DNA of 64,000 nt from Zoogloea ramigera (GCF_006539865.1 NZ_BJNV01000015.1:1-64000), one strand, 5' to 3'; counted from the stretch's first letter, positions 39,907 through 50,009 are shown. Numbers and translations: made by a program. Notes: generated by a model from the sequence alone, not told the origin.

Positions 39907-40836
39907 TTACGGGAGGAACAGGAAGAGGTTGCGGCCGGCGCGGTGGAAGCCGGCCTCGTCGACGAGCATGTCGAGGGCGAGGGTGGCGAGGTCGTCGGCG
40001 AAGGCGTCGACGGCGGGGTCGGTTTCCATCGAGACGATCTTGAGGCTGGCCTGGCACTCGGGGCAGGTTTCGGCCTTGACGCCGGGGTGGGCCGGGCCGG
40101 CGGCGCCTTCGAGGCCCTGGTAGGCGATGCCGCGGGTGTTCTGGCAGGGCACGCACTTGATGCGGGTGACGTGCCATTCGCAGGCGCACAGGCTGCAGGT
40201 GGCGTAGCGCACGCCATGGCCGGCGTCGCCGATGCGCACGATGCTGGCCACCGGCGGTGCGCCACAGGCGGGGCACTGGCCGCCTTCGAAGCCGGCCGGG
40301 ATGTCGCTGGTGGCGAGCCCGAGGGCGCGGGAGGCCCACAAGACCTGCAGGCTGGCGCCGATGAGCGGGGCGAGGGCGAGTTCGATGGGGTTGGAGAGGT
40401 CTTCGTCGCCGCGCAGGATGGCGCGGGCGAGGGCGGCGAGGCGCTCTTGAGGGAAGTCGGGGAGGGCCGCGATGGCGTTCTGGAGACCGGCCGGGGCGTG
40501 GGGCACGACGGCGGTGGCGAGGTCGTGGAGCACGCTCGTCCAGTCGGCCGGGAGCTGTGCGCCGTGGGCGTCGAGGGGCGGCATGCCGTGCTGGCGGCAG
40601 CGGCGGAGCTGGGCTTCATCCGGCGGGGCGGTGGGGCCGAGGCGGTCGAGCAGGGTTTGCTGGGCGTCGGCGAGGCGGGCCGCGAAGGCGAGGAAGTCGG
40701 CCATCGCGTGGCCTTCCGCAAGTTTGCGCAGGCGCTCGGCCCGCCCGGCGAAGACGTGGGGCGAGGGCAGCCGGTTGGGGCTGGCGTCGGGGGCACCCTG
40801 GGTGGCGATCTCTTCGGGGCTGAGGAGGGTGGGCAT
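39907..40836 (-). CDS. fdhE: Formate dehydrogenase accessory protein FdhE
   Basis: 309 residues. Four CxxC pairs in the C-terminal half (CPAC, CSLC, CVPC, CPEC) form the two rubredoxin-like iron sites of FdhE, which is needed for maturation of exported respiratory formate dehydrogenases. It follows fdnI by 63 bp, where it is normally found. Confidence 0.95.
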   Translation of the reverse strand: MPTLLSPEEIATQGAPDASPNRLPSPHVFAGRAERLRKLAEGHAMADFLAFAARLADAQQTLLDRLGPTAPPDEAQLRRCRQHGMPPLDAHGAQLPADWTSVLHDLATAVVPHAPAGLQNAIAALPDFPQERLAALARAILRGDEDLSNPIELALAPLIGASLQVLWASRALGLATSDIPAGFEGGQCPACGAPPVASIVRIGDAGHGVRYATCSLCACEWHVTRIKCVPCQNTRGIAYQGLEGAAGPAHPGVKAETCPECQASLKIVSMETDPAVDAFADDLATLALDMLVDEAGFHRAGRNLFLFLP

Positions 40837-40899
40837 GTTTGCTGGGTTTCCTGTGGGGGCGGGGTTTCGAGGGGCGGACGAATCCGCCCCTCGTGGTGC

Positions 40900-41526
40900 T
40901 TACTTACCGGTCATCTGCTTGTACCAGGCTCGGTGGTGCTGCTTGGCCCAGGCGCGGGTGACGGTGCCGTAGAGCATCGCCCGGATGGTGCCGCGCACCC
41001 AGATGGCGGCGTACACATGGACGATGATCGCGGCGATCATCAGCGCGGCGAACACCGCGTGGAGCAGGGCGCCCAGGCGGACCACGCCGATCGGGAAGCT
41101 GGCCGAGAAGTAAGCCCGCCAGATCACGATGCCCGACACGAACAACACCAGCATGGCGACGCCGAGGAACCAGAACAGCAGCTTCTGCCCCCCGTTGTAC
41201 TTGCCCATCTCCGGCATGTTGTGGTCGTCGCCGTTGACCATCTCCTTGGCCCGCTTCACCCATTCCCAGTCGGCCTCGCGCATGCGGTTGAGGCCCTGGA
41301 AGCGGAAGAACATCACCACGAAGAACAGCATCATCACGACCCCGATGAAGGGGTGCAGGATGCGCGTCCAGGTGCCGCCGCCGAAGAGCATGGTGAGTGG
41401 GAACAGCGCCGGGTGGAACAGGGACAGCCCCGAGAGCGCGAGCAGGATGAAGCAGATGCCCGTGACCCAGTGGTTGGCCCGCTCCGAGGCGGTGTAGCGT
41501 TGCAGATCATGCGGATCGCGGATCAT
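40900..41526 (-). CDS. fdnI: Formate dehydrogenase gamma subunit (cytochrome b556)
   Basis: 208 residues with four membrane helices. Heme-ligand histidines are in [23 protein letters not shown] and [21 protein letters not shown]. It passes electrons from the Fe-S subunit to quinone. Its start overlaps the fdnH stop (ATGA), so translation is coupled. Whether it is Fdn- or Fdo-like cannot be told. Confidence 0.95.
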   Translation of the reverse strand: MIRDPHDLQRYTASERANHWVTGICFILLALSGLSLFHPALFPLTMLFGGGTWTRILHPFIGVVMMLFFVVMFFRFQGLNRMREADWEWVKRAKEMVNGDDHNMPEMGKYNGGQKLLFWFLGVAMLVLFVSGIVIWRAYFSASFPIGVVRLGALLHAVFAALMIAAIIVHVYAAIWVRGTIRAMLYGTVTRAWAKQHHRAWYKQMTGK

Positions 41527-42419
41527 TTTTCGCCCTCCAGTTCGCGCTCGACTTCGGCCTCGATCTCCTTGGACACTTCGTTCGGGCCCTTCATCACGTA
41601 GTGGAACAGGCCGCCCAGCGCCGCGGCGGCCATGCCGGCCATCGCGAGGGGTTTGGCGACGCTCTTCCAGAGGGTGACGGTGGGCGCGATCGTCGGGTCG
41701 GCCGGAAGGCCGCTGTACAGCGCGGGCTTGTCGGCGTGGTTGAGCACGTACATGACGTGGGTGCCACCCACGCCGGCCGGGTCGTAGAGGCCGGCGTTCT
41801 TGAAGCCGCGCTCCTTGAGCTCGGTGACGCGCTCCGCGGCGAGCTCCTGCATGTCGACCTTGGAGCCGAAGCTGATGCTGCCGGTCGGGCAGACCTTGAC
41901 GCACGCCGGCTCGAGCCCGACCGCGACGCGATCGGAGCACAGCGTGCATTTGTAGGCCTTGCTGTCCTTCTGCGAGATGCGCGGGACGTTGAACGGGCAG
42001 CCGCTCACGCAGTAGCCGCAGCCGATGCAGTTTTCCTGGTGGAAATCCACGATCCCGTTGGCGTACTTGATGATGGCGCCCGGTGCCGGGCAGGCCTTGA
42101 GGCAGCCCGGGTCCTCGCAGTGCATGCAGCCGTCCTTGCGGATCAGCCACTCGAGGCCGCGCTCTTCGGTCTCGACCTCCGCGTAGCGCATCACCGTCCA
42201 GCTCTGGTCGGTCATGTCCCGCGGGTTGTCGTAGGTGCCGGCGCAGGTGCCGACCTCGTCACGCAGGTCGTTCCACTGCATGCACGCCACCTGGCAGGCC
42301 TTGCAGCCGATGCACTTGGAGACGTCGATGAGTTTGGCGACCTCGAGGGTCTTGCGCGCCTGGGGCGATTCGGTGGTGGTGGCCGAGCGCTTGGCGATGT
42401 CCAGTGATTGCAATGCCAT
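41523..42419 (-). CDS. fdnH: Formate dehydrogenase beta subunit (four 4Fe-4S)
   Basis: 298 residues. Four ferredoxin-type cysteine clusters are seen: [35 protein letters not shown], and CTLC followed by CVKVC. A single C-terminal membrane helix (near 250-272) anchors it facing the periplasm. It moves electrons from FdnG to FdnI. It lies 10 bp after fdnG. Confidence 0.97.
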   Translation of the reverse strand: MALQSLDIAKRSATTTESPQARKTLEVAKLIDVSKCIGCKACQVACMQWNDLRDEVGTCAGTYDNPRDMTDQSWTVMRYAEVETEERGLEWLIRKDGCMHCEDPGCLKACPAPGAIIKYANGIVDFHQENCIGCGYCVSGCPFNVPRISQKDSKAYKCTLCSDRVAVGLEPACVKVCPTGSISFGSKVDMQELAAERVTELKERGFKNAGLYDPAGVGGTHVMYVLNHADKPALYSGLPADPTIAPTVTLWKSVAKPLAMAGMAAAALGGLFHYVMKGPNEVSKEIEAEVERELEGEK

Positions 42420-42429
42420 GGCGGTCTCC

Positions 42430-45400
42430 TCAGGCTTTCTCGACGTTGACGAGGAAGGACTTGAACTCCGGCGTCTGGGTGTTCGCGTCTCCGACGAAGG
42501 GTGTCAGGGTGTTGGTGATGAAGCCGTTCTTGGCCACACCCTTGAAGCCCCAGTGGAGCGGAATCCCGACGTGGTGCACCGTTTTCCCGTCCACCTGCAG
42601 CGGCTTGATGCGCTTGGTGACCACCGCCACCGCCTTGATGTAGCCGCGGTTGGAGCTCACCTTGACCTTGTCGCCGGCCTTGATGCCCTTCTCGGCCGCC
42701 AGCGCCTCGCCGATCTCGACGAACTGCTCGGGCTGGGTGATGGCGTTGGACTCGACGTGCTTGGTCCAGTAGTGGAAGTGCTCGGTGAGCCGGTAGGTGG
42801 TGGCCGCGTAGGGGAAATCCTTGGCGGTGCCGAAGGCTTCCATGTCGCCCTTGAAGACCCGCGCGGCCGGGTTGGAGATGGCCTTGGGGTTGTTGGGGTG
42901 CATGGGGTTGGTGCCGATCGGCGTCTCGAAGGGCTCGTAGTGCTCGGGGAAGGGGCCTTCGTTCATCATGCCGCGGGCAAAGAAACGCGCGACGCCCTCG
43001 GGGTTCATGATGAAGGGGCCCATGCCGTCTTCGGGGGCGGAGTCCGCCTTGAAGTCGGGCACGTCGGAGCCCACCCACTTGCTCTGGGCGGCGTCCCACC
43101 AGACCTGCTTGCGCTTGGCGTCCCAGGGCTTGCCGGACGGGTCGGCGGCGGCGCGGTTGTAGAGGATGCGCCGGTTGGCCGGCCAGGCGAAGGCCCAGCC
43201 GAGGGTCTGGCCGTTGTGCCAGGGGTCGGCGGTGTCGCGCCGCGCCATCATGTTGCCCTTTTCGGTCCAGGCGCCGGAGAAGATCCAGCAACCGCAGGCG
43301 GTGCTGCCGTCGTCCTTGAGCTGGGCGAAACCGTCGAGCAGCTCGCCGGCCTTCTTGACGAGCTTGGTCGGGTCCTTGGCGTCGAACTGGTCGGCCAGGG
43401 CCTTGCCGTTGTACTCCTTGGCGAGCTCCTCGGGCGAGGGTTCGTGGGGGAGCTTGTAGGCCCAGGCGAGGTTGAGGATGGGGTCGGGGAAGGCACCGCC
43501 GTCCTTCTTGTACATCTCGCGCAGGCGCAGGAACAGGCCGGCCATGATCTCGGGGTCGGTCTTGGCCTCGCCCGGCGCGTCGGCGCCCTTCCAGTGCCAC
43601 TGCAGCCAGCGGCCGGAGTTGACGATCGCGCCGTCTTCTTCGGCGAAGCAGGTGGTCGGCAGGCGGAACACCGTGGTCTGGATCTTGGCCGGGTCCACGT
43701 CGTTGAACTCGCCGTGGTTCTGCCAGAACTCGGAGGTTTCGGTGGCCAGCGGGTCCATGATGACGAGGAACTTCAGTTTGGACAGCGCCGCGCTCACCTT
43801 GGCCTTGTTGGGGAAGGAGTTGAGCGGGTTGAAGCCCTGGGCGAAATAGCCGGTCATCTTGCCCTGGTGCATCAGCTCGAAAACCTGCAGCACGTCGTAG
43901 GTTTTATCGAGCTTTGGCAGGTAGTCGAAGGCCCAGTTGTTGTCCTTGGTGGCGGCGGCGCCGTACCAGGCCTTCATCAGGCTGACGTGGAACTTGCCGT
44001 AGTTCTGCCAGTACGACAGCTGCCCCGGCCGCATGGGCTTGGGCGCGCGCTTGGCGATGTAGGCGTCGTAGTCGGTCTCCTTCTCGCCGGGCAGCGTCAT
44101 GTAGCCGGGCAGCAGGTTGGACAGCAGCCCGAGGTCGGTGAGGCCCTGGATGTTGGAGTGGCCGCGCAGGGCATTCACGCCGCCGCCGGCGCGCCCGATG
44201 TTGCCGAGCAGCAGCTGCACCATCGCCGCGGTGCGGATGATCTGCGAGCCGGTGCTGTGCTGGGTCCAGCCGAGGGCGTAGAGGATGGTCATCACCCGGT
44301 CGGGGGTGTGCGTCGAGGCGAGCATCTCGGCTACCTGCAGGAACTTGTCCCTGGGCGTGCCGCAGATCTTCTCGACCATCTCGGGCGTATAGCGGGCGAA
44401 GTGGGCCTTCAGCAGGTTCCAGACGCAGCGGGGGTTTTCGAGGGTCGGGTCGGTTTTAACGTAACCGTCCTCACCCGTCTGGTATTCCCAGCCGGCCTTG
44501 TCGTACTTGCGCTTTTCGGCGTCGTAGCCCGAGAAGAAGCCATCGGCGAAGGCGAATTCATCCTTCACGAGGTAGCTCATGTCGGTGTAGGACTTGATGT
44601 AGTCCATGTGCACCTTGTTGCCGGCGATCAGGTAGTTGATCACCCCGCCCAGGAAGGCGATGTCGGTGCCGGTGCGGATGGGCGCGTAGAGGTCGGCCAG
44701 CGCGGCAGAGCGCGTGAAGCGCGGGTCGACGACAATCAGCCGGGCCTTGTTTTTCGCCTTTGCTTCGGTCACCCATTTGAAGCCACAGGGATGGGCTTCG
44801 GCAGCGTTGCCGCCCATGATCAGCACCACGTCCGCATTCTTGATGTCGGACCAGTGGTTGGTCATGGCGCCGCGGCCGTACGTCGGGGCAAGACTTGCCA
44901 CCGTCGGGCCGTGTCAGACACGCGCTTGGTTGTCGAAAGCGAGCATTCCCAGGCTGCGCACCACCTTGTGGGTGATGTAGCCTGCTTCGTTGCTGGAGGC
45001 GGAGGCGGCGAGGAAGCCGGTGGTGAGCCAGCGGTTCACCGTCACGCCGTCGGCGTTCTTGGCGATGAAGTTGGCGTCGCGGTCTTCCTTGACCAGCTTG
45101 GCGATGCGGGTGAAGGCCTCGTCCCAGCTGATGCGCTTCCATTCCTTGGTGCCGGGTTCGCGCACTTCCGGGTACTTGAGCCGGTTCTTGCTATGCACGA
45201 AGTCGAGCAGACCGGCGCCCTTCGGGCACAGGCTGCCGCGGTTGACCGGGTGGTCCGGGTCGCCCTCGATGTGGAAGATCTCGGCGTGGGCGTTCTTGGC
45301 CTTGTCGCCCAGGCTATACATGATGATGCCGCACCCGACCGAACAATACGGGCAGGTGTTGCGGGTTTCGGTGCTGCGGGCGAGCTTGAAAGTGCGGACC

Positions 45401-45501
45401 TCGGCCAGCGCGGCGGTGGGCGAGAAGCCCATCGCGACGAGACTCGATCCGGTCAAGCCCCCGGCGGCCACCTTGAAGAACTGGCGCCGTGAGAGTTGCA
45501 T
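42430..45501 (-). CDS. fdnG: Selenocysteine-containing formate dehydrogenase alpha subunit
   Basis: 1023 residues read through an in-frame UGA at 44914-44916, codon 196, the same position as Sec196 of E. coli FdnG; the context V-U-H-G-P-T-V is conserved. The Tat signal is [12 protein letters not shown], and the 4Fe-4S site is CPYCSVGCG with a later Cys in SLCPKG. The rest is the molybdopterin-guanine-dinucleotide oxidoreductase fold. It oxidises formate in the periplasm. Read naively the UGA splits the gene in two. A GGAGGAGG sequence precedes the ATG. First gene of the minus-strand selenium module. Confidence 0.97.
44872..44916 (-). promoter_or_regulatory. SECIS-like hairpin with the Sec UGA codon
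   Basis: Immediately after the UGA the minus strand can fold: CGGCC pairs with GGCCG at the base, and GGCA/TGCC closes an apical AGTCT loop, resembling the AGGTCT loop bound by SelB in E. coli fdhF/fdnG. Confidence 0.75.
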
Positions 45502-45551
45502 GTTTCGTCTTCCTCCTCCGGTTGTTGTGACAAACGTGCGTAGGTGAGCCT

Positions 45552-45567
45552 TGCAAGCCTCGCGCCA
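45552..45567 (-). promoter_or_regulatory. Sigma-54 promoter of fdnG
   Basis: The minus strand reads TGGCGCGAGGCTTGCA, matching the -24/-12 consensus TGGCACG-N4-TTGCA except for one base, with GG and GC at the required spacing. It predicts a start near 45541 and a 40-nt leader. Confidence 0.75.
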
Positions 45568-45621
45568 GCCTTGCGCGCCTTCCAAAACAGTGGTTTGGCG
45601 GCGCTGCCGGGTGTTTTTTCG

Positions 45622-45654
45622 GGACATTTTGTCCATCTCGACGACAGAATGTCC
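45622..45654. promoter_or_regulatory. Two dyads 20 bp apart, candidate enhancer for fdnG
   Basis: GGACATTTTGTCC (45622-45634, perfect) and CGACAGAATGTCC (45642-45654, imperfect at the outer base) have centres exactly 20 bp apart, about 87 and 107 bp upstream of the predicted start site. This is where sigma-54 activators usually bind. Confidence 0.6.
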
Positions 45655-45843
45655 ATCTGCGGTGCAGCAAGCTCCCTCGCCAGGCGGGGAGGCCCTGCCG
45701 CGCCTGTTCACTCCGACCCCTTCCGTCGTTATAGTCCGCTTCGCGGTCTGTGCACCGCTTGAGTCTTTTCCATTAAGCCGGGGCCGCTCTCCCTCGTCCC
45801 GGCGGCTGGTGTCGCGCTGCGACGCCGTTTTGAGGAGTAGTCG

Positions 45844-46737
45844 ATGACTTCCGTGCCCACTTCGAGGCGCGCGCTGCTGCGTGCCTGCGCCCGCCTTTCC
45901 GCCGTCTCCGCCCTTGCCGCCATCGGTGCCCTGCCCCTCGCCGCCCAGGCCGAGGAGGTGCTGCGGGTGTCGGCGATCCCCGACGAGGCGCCCACCGAGC
46001 TGCAGCGCAAGTTCGCCCCGCTCGGCGCCTACCTGGAAGCCGAGACCGGGATGAAGGTCAGCTTTGTGCCGGTCACCGACTACGCGGCGGTGGTCGAGGC
46101 GCTGGCGACGCGCAAGATCGACATGGCCTGGCTGGGCGGCTTCACCTTCGTGCAGGCCAGCCTCCGCACCAAGGGCACCGCGGTGCCGCTGGTGCAGCGG
46201 GCCGAGGACGCGAAGTTCACCTCGAAGTTCATCACCGCCAGCGAGGGCATCAAGGGCTTTGCCGACCTGAAGGGCAAGACCTTCGCCTTCGGCGCGCCGT
46301 CGTCGACGTCGGGCCACCTGATGCCGCGCTACTTCCTCGGCCAGGAAGGCATCAACCCCGACAAGGATTTCAAGAACACCGCCTTCTCGGGCGCCCACGA
46401 CGCCACCGTGGCCTTCGTGCAGGCCGGCAAGGTGGACGCCGGGGTGCTCAACGCCTCGGTGTGGGACAAGCTGGTCGAGCAGAAGAAGGTGGATACCGCC
46501 AAGGTTCGCGTCCTTGCCACCACGCCGCCCTACTTCGACTACAACTGGACGGTGCGCGGCGACCTCGACCCGAAGATCCAGGCCAGGCTGCGCGACGCCT
46601 TCCTGAAGCTCGACGCGGCCAACCCGGCCCACAAGGAGATCATGGCGCTGCAGCGGGCCAGCAAGTTCATCCCGACCAAGGCCGAGAACTACAAGGGCAT
46701 CGAGTCGGCGGCCCACGCGGCGGGCTTGCTGAGGTAA
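45844..46737 (+). CDS. Putative selenate ABC transporter substrate-binding protein (PhnD-like)
   Basis: 297 residues. Twin-arginine-like or Sec signal peptide (cut after AQA), then a PhnD-type periplasmic binding fold starting VLRVSAIPDEAPTELQRKFAPLGAYLEAETGMKV. The sequence resembles the group annotated as putative selenate binders, usually beside selenium genes. The location, divergent from a Sec-dependent enzyme and its decoding genes, supports selenium oxyanion uptake. Phosphonate or phosphite remain possible. Confidence 0.85.
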   Translation: MTSVPTSRRALLRACARLSAVSALAAIGALPLAAQAEEVLRVSAIPDEAPTELQRKFAPLGAYLEAETGMKVSFVPVTDYAAVVEALATRKIDMAWLGGFTFVQASLRTKGTAVPLVQRAEDAKFTSKFITASEGIKGFADLKGKTFAFGAPSSTSGHLMPRYFLGQEGINPDKDFKNTAFSGAHDATVAFVQAGKVDAGVLNASVWDKLVEQKKVDTAKVRVLATTPPYFDYNWTVRGDLDPKIQARLRDAFLKLDAANPAHKEIMALQRASKFIPTKAENYKGIESAAHAAGLLR

Positions 46738-46813
46738 GGGGGGCGGCGGCCGGGGCGGAGTGTTCCGCGCCGGCTGCGTTCCCTTCCCGGCCTTGCGGTA
46801 AGGAATTCATACA

Positions 46814-47644
46814 ATGAGCTTCACGCTCGAAGGCGTTGGCTTCACCCACGCCAATGGCCACCGTGCGCTCGCCGGCGTCGACCTGCGGGTGGCGGCGGGC
46901 GAGCGGGTGGCCCTGATCGGTGCCTCGGGGGCCGGCAAGACCACCCTGCTGCGCGTGCTGGCGGCCAGCCTGCGGCCGGGCAGCGGGCGGGTCGAGCTGC
47001 TCGGCAGCGCGCCGTGGGATGCTGCTCCGCGGGATCTGCGCCGGCTGCGGGCGCGCATCGGAGTGGTCCACCAGGCGCCGCCGATCCCGCCGCGGCAGCG
47101 GGTCGTCACCGCGGTGCTGGCCGGGCGGCTGGGCCAGTGGCCGCTGTGGAAATCCCTCGCCTCGCTGGTGCTGCCCGTCGACCCCGAAGGCGCCCGCCGC
47201 GAGCTGGCCCGGCTCGACCTGGCCGAGCGCCTGTATGACCGCTGCGACTGCCTCTCCGGTGGCCAGCTGCAGCGGGTCGCGCTGGCCCGGGTGCTTTACC
47301 AGCAGCCCGATCTGCTGCTCGCCGACGAGCCTGTCTCGGCGATGGACCCGGCCCTCTCCGAACTCACCGTGGCGCTGCTCAACGACGAAGCCCGCCGCCG
47401 CGGCGTGACCCTGGTGGCGAGCCTGCACGCAGTGGATCTGGCGCTGCGCCATTTCCCGCGGGTGGTGGGCGTGAAGGACGGGGCCATTCTCTTCGACCTG
47501 CCGGCGGGCCAGGTGAGCGAAGCTCTGCTGCGCGAGCTTTACGCCGCCGAGGGCGGGCTGCCGCTGGCCGGCTCGCCGCTGCCTTCTCCCTCGCCCGAAG
47601 CCGGCCCGGCGGCCGGCACCCTGCCGCCGCTGCGCTGCGCATGA
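46814..47644 (+). CDS. ABC importer ATP-binding protein (PhnC-like)
   Basis: 276 residues: Walker [10 protein letters not shown] (36-44), signature [13 protein letters not shown], Walker [14 protein letters not shown] and the His switch [11 protein letters not shown]. It powers the importer encoded around it and overlaps the first permease gene by 4 bp. The substrate is inferred from the binding protein. Confidence 0.9.
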   Translation: MSFTLEGVGFTHANGHRALAGVDLRVAAGERVALIGASGAGKTTLLRVLAASLRPGSGRVELLGSAPWDAAPRDLRRLRARIGVVHQAPPIPPRQRVVTAVLAGRLGQWPLWKSLASLVLPVDPEGARRELARLDLAERLYDRCDCLSGGQLQRVALARVLYQQPDLLLADEPVSAMDPALSELTVALLNDEARRRGVTLVASLHAVDLALRHFPRVVGVKDGAILFDLPAGQVSEALLRELYAAEGGLPLAGSPLPSPSPEAGPAAGTLPPLRCA

Positions 47645-48462
47645 GCGCCACCCTCCGCGATCCCGCCGCGCTGCCGCGCCTGGGCTGGACGCTCACGGCG
47701 CTGATGCTGCTGTGGCCGCTGCTGCAGCTCGCCGATTTCCGCCCGGCAGCGCTGTTCGAGCCGGGTAACCTGGCGGCGATGGGCCACTTTCTGGCCGGCT
47801 TCCTGCCCCTCGAGACCTCGCCGGACTTCCTCGCGCTGCTCGGCCGCGCCACCGTGGATACGCTGGCGATGGCCACCGCCGGCATCGCGCTGGCGGTGCT
47901 GCTGGCGGTGCCACTGGGCGTGGTGCTCACCCGCAGCCTGTCGGTCTCGGCCATCGGGCCGGGGCGCGGAGGCTGGGTCGGCCAAGCCGTGCGTGGTGCG
48001 GCGCGGATGCTGCTGGCGGTGCTGCGGGGCGTACCGGAGCTGGTGTGGGCGCTGCTCTTCGTGCGGGTCTTCGGCCTTGGCCCGGCGGCCGGGGTGCTGG
48101 CGCTGGGCATCACCTACGGCGGGATGCTCGGCAAGGTGTATGGCGAGATCCTCGAATCCACCGACGCGCGGCCCGCCCGCAGCCTGCTCGAGGCCGGCAG
48201 CGGGCGGCTGGCGGCGCTGGCCTACGGGCTGCTGCCCAACGCGGGCCAGGAGCTGCTCTCCTACACCGTGTATCGCTGGGAATGCGCGGTGCGGGCCTCG
48301 GTGGTGATGGGCTTCGTCGGTGCCGGCGGCCTCGGGCAGCTCATGGACCAGTCGATGAAGATGCTCAACGGCGGCGAGGCGGCGACCATCCTGGCCACCT
48401 TCCTGGTGCTGGTGCTGGCCGCCGACGGCGCGAGCGAAGCCCTGCGGCGGAGGATGGCATGA
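47641..48462 (+). CDS. ABC importer permease 1 (PhnE-like)
   Basis: 273 residues with about six membrane helices. The EAA coupling loop appears around [24 protein letters not shown], and [21 protein letters not shown] is the C-terminal permease motif of the PhnE type. ATGA overlaps on both sides tie it to the ATPase and the second permease. Confidence 0.88.
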   Translation: MSATLRDPAALPRLGWTLTALMLLWPLLQLADFRPAALFEPGNLAAMGHFLAGFLPLETSPDFLALLGRATVDTLAMATAGIALAVLLAVPLGVVLTRSLSVSAIGPGRGGWVGQAVRGAARMLLAVLRGVPELVWALLFVRVFGLGPAAGVLALGITYGGMLGKVYGEILESTDARPARSLLEAGSGRLAALAYGLLPNAGQELLSYTVYRWECAVRASVVMGFVGAGGLGQLMDQSMKMLNGGEAATILATFLVLVLAADGASEALRRRMA

Positions 48463-49238
48463 GCCGCCGGGCCGGGGTTTCGGGCGGCGCGGTGCTTGCC
48501 GTGGGCCTGCTGCTGGCGGCGGTGGCGGGCAGCTTCGCGTGGCTGGACATGCCCCTCGCGGCCCTGTTCACCGCGACGGCGGTGGAGGAGGCGGGCGGCT
48601 TCGTGGCGCGCTTCTTCCCGCCCGATCTGTCGGCCGGTTTTCTGGCCAAGGTGGCCTGGGCGGGCCTGGAGACGCTGGCGATCTCGCTGCTCAGCACTCT
48701 TCTGGCGGCCCTCGGTGGCGCCGTGCTGGCGTTGCCGGCGGCGGGGCGCCACGGGCTCGCCGGACGCCACGCGGCGCGCTTCGTGCTCAATTTGTTGCGT
48801 TCGGTGCCCGAGCTGGTGTGGGCGACCCTGATGGTGCTGGCCGCCGGCCTCGGCCCCTTCGCCGGCACCCTGGCGCTGGCGCTGCACACCACCGGGGTGC
48901 TCGGCCGCCTGTTTGCCGAGGCGCTGGAGAACAGCCCGCCCACGCCGGCCGAGGCGCTGGCGGGCGGTGGTGCGCCGGCCCTCGTCACCTTCTTGTATGG
49001 CACGCTGCCGCTGGTGGCGCCCCAGTGGCTGGCCTACGCCCTGTATCGCTGGGAGATGAACATCCGCATGGCGGCGATCCTGGGTTTCGTCGGCGCCGGA
49101 GGGCTCGGGGCGCTGCTTTACTACAGCCTGTCGCTGTTCCAGGAAGCCCAGGCGAGCACCGTGATCATCGCGATGCTGGCGATGGCCGTGGCGGTGGATG
49201 GGGCCAGCGCCTGGCTGAGGCGCCGCGCCGGGGCTTGA
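48459..49238 (+). CDS. ABC importer permease 2 (PhnE-like)
   Basis: 259 residues. It repeats the pattern of permease 1 ([44 protein letters not shown]), so the channel is probably a heterodimer of two related permeases that arose by duplication. The ATG at 48459 overlaps the previous stop. Confidence 0.88.
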   Translation: MSRRAGVSGGAVLAVGLLLAAVAGSFAWLDMPLAALFTATAVEEAGGFVARFFPPDLSAGFLAKVAWAGLETLAISLLSTLLAALGGAVLALPAAGRHGLAGRHAARFVLNLLRSVPELVWATLMVLAAGLGPFAGTLALALHTTGVLGRLFAEALENSPPTPAEALAGGGAPALVTFLYGTLPLVAPQWLAYALYRWEMNIRMAAILGFVGAGGLGALLYYSLSLFQEAQASTVIIAMLAMAVAVDGASAWLRRRAGA

Positions 49239-49356
49239 GCCAGGCACTGGCGCCGGGCGACTGCTGCGGTGCACGGCGACCGTGACGGAGTTCCTCATGA
49301 GCGGCCCGGGCGGCCTTCAGTTTGCCGATGGCGGTCCGTAAAAATCCCATCATCGA

Positions 49357-49450
49357 TCAATGTAAAAAGGCAAACCGCTCGGAAACGGCGGGACGCAAAG
49401 CCATCGGACCTCACTCCCGGCAAGGGACAGGTGGCCGGGTTGCACGTTGG
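49357..49450 (+). ncRNA. Class I cyclic-di-GMP riboswitch (GEMM-I)
   Basis: The conserved core is plain: GGCAAACC, a P2 stem with a GAAA tetraloop, GGGACGCAAAGCC, and ACAGGTGGCCGGG at the 3' side. The P1 stem pairs CAATGT (49358-49363) with ACGTTG (49444-49449). It lies 130 bp upstream of a secreted-protein gene on the same strand. The expression platform is not obvious; no poly-T terminator follows, so control may be of translation. Confidence 0.92.
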
Positions 49451-49580
49451 GGCGCGTTGCGCTTGTGCTCCCCTGGCATCCGGCGGCGGTGTCACCCCGA
49501 TGGACGCCGCCCTGTGCAAGGAGTCTGCTGCACCCGTGGCGGCGTGGGTTTGCCTTCCGAAAGCCAGAAGGAGCAAGACC

Positions 49581-50009
49581 ATGTTCAACCATTCCGCCAG
49601 ACGCGCCGTGCTTCTCGGCGGCCTGCTGTGCGCCGCCACCTTGGCGCGGGCCGGCTGCAGCGTGTCAGAGCACGCCTCGCCCGACATCCGCGAGGTGGTC
49701 GTGCAGCATGGCGGCTATGAGATCTCCACGGCCAAGTGCGAGTTGCTCAACCGGCACAACCTGCGCCTGGCGGTGACCGGCGAGGCCGCGGTGCTGTCGG
49801 ATGTGTCGATCGGCTGGGCGACGGTCCGCCTGATCAGCAGCGGCAACGTGGTGTCGTCCCAGGTGCAGACTTCGACCTATGTGAACAGGTTTGCCGGCAG
49901 CAGCGAAGTGGCCGGCGAGCTGCTGGTCCGGGCCATAAACGATGCGGTGGCGGGGCTGGATTTCGAGCTGGCGGCGCAGGAGGTCAAGCGCAAGATGGCC
50001 AGCCGCTAG
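49581..50009 (+). CDS. Small secreted protein under riboswitch control, unknown
   Basis: 142 residues. A signal peptide ends near residue 24 (LARAGCS), followed by an uncharacterised domain of mixed strands and helices. AAGGAG lies nine bases ahead of the ATG. The cyclic-di-GMP riboswitch upstream suggests a role in surface or biofilm life. It may instead be a lipoprotein (Cys26), but the lipobox is poor. Confidence 0.75.
   Translation: MFNHSARRAVLLGGLLCAATLARAGCSVSEHASPDIREVVVQHGGYEISTAKCELLNRHNLRLAVTGEAAVLSDVSIGWATVRLISSGNVVSSQVQTSTYVNRFAGSSEVAGELLVRAINDAVAGLDFELAAQEVKRKMASR

Larger units (their letters stand above)
45502..45843. other. Divergent regulatory region between fdnG and the ABC importer
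   Basis: 342 bp with no credible gene. It holds the fdnG ribosome-binding site, the sigma-54 promoter and the paired dyads listed separately. No clear promoter for the importer was found. Confidence 0.6.

Noticed and set aside
44901-44920. fdnG broken by a premature stop (pseudogene or frameshift)
   Set aside because: The UGA is at codon 196 in the conserved V-U-H-G-P-T-V context, a SECIS-like hairpin follows, and selA, selB and tRNA-Sec are adjacent. It encodes selenocysteine.
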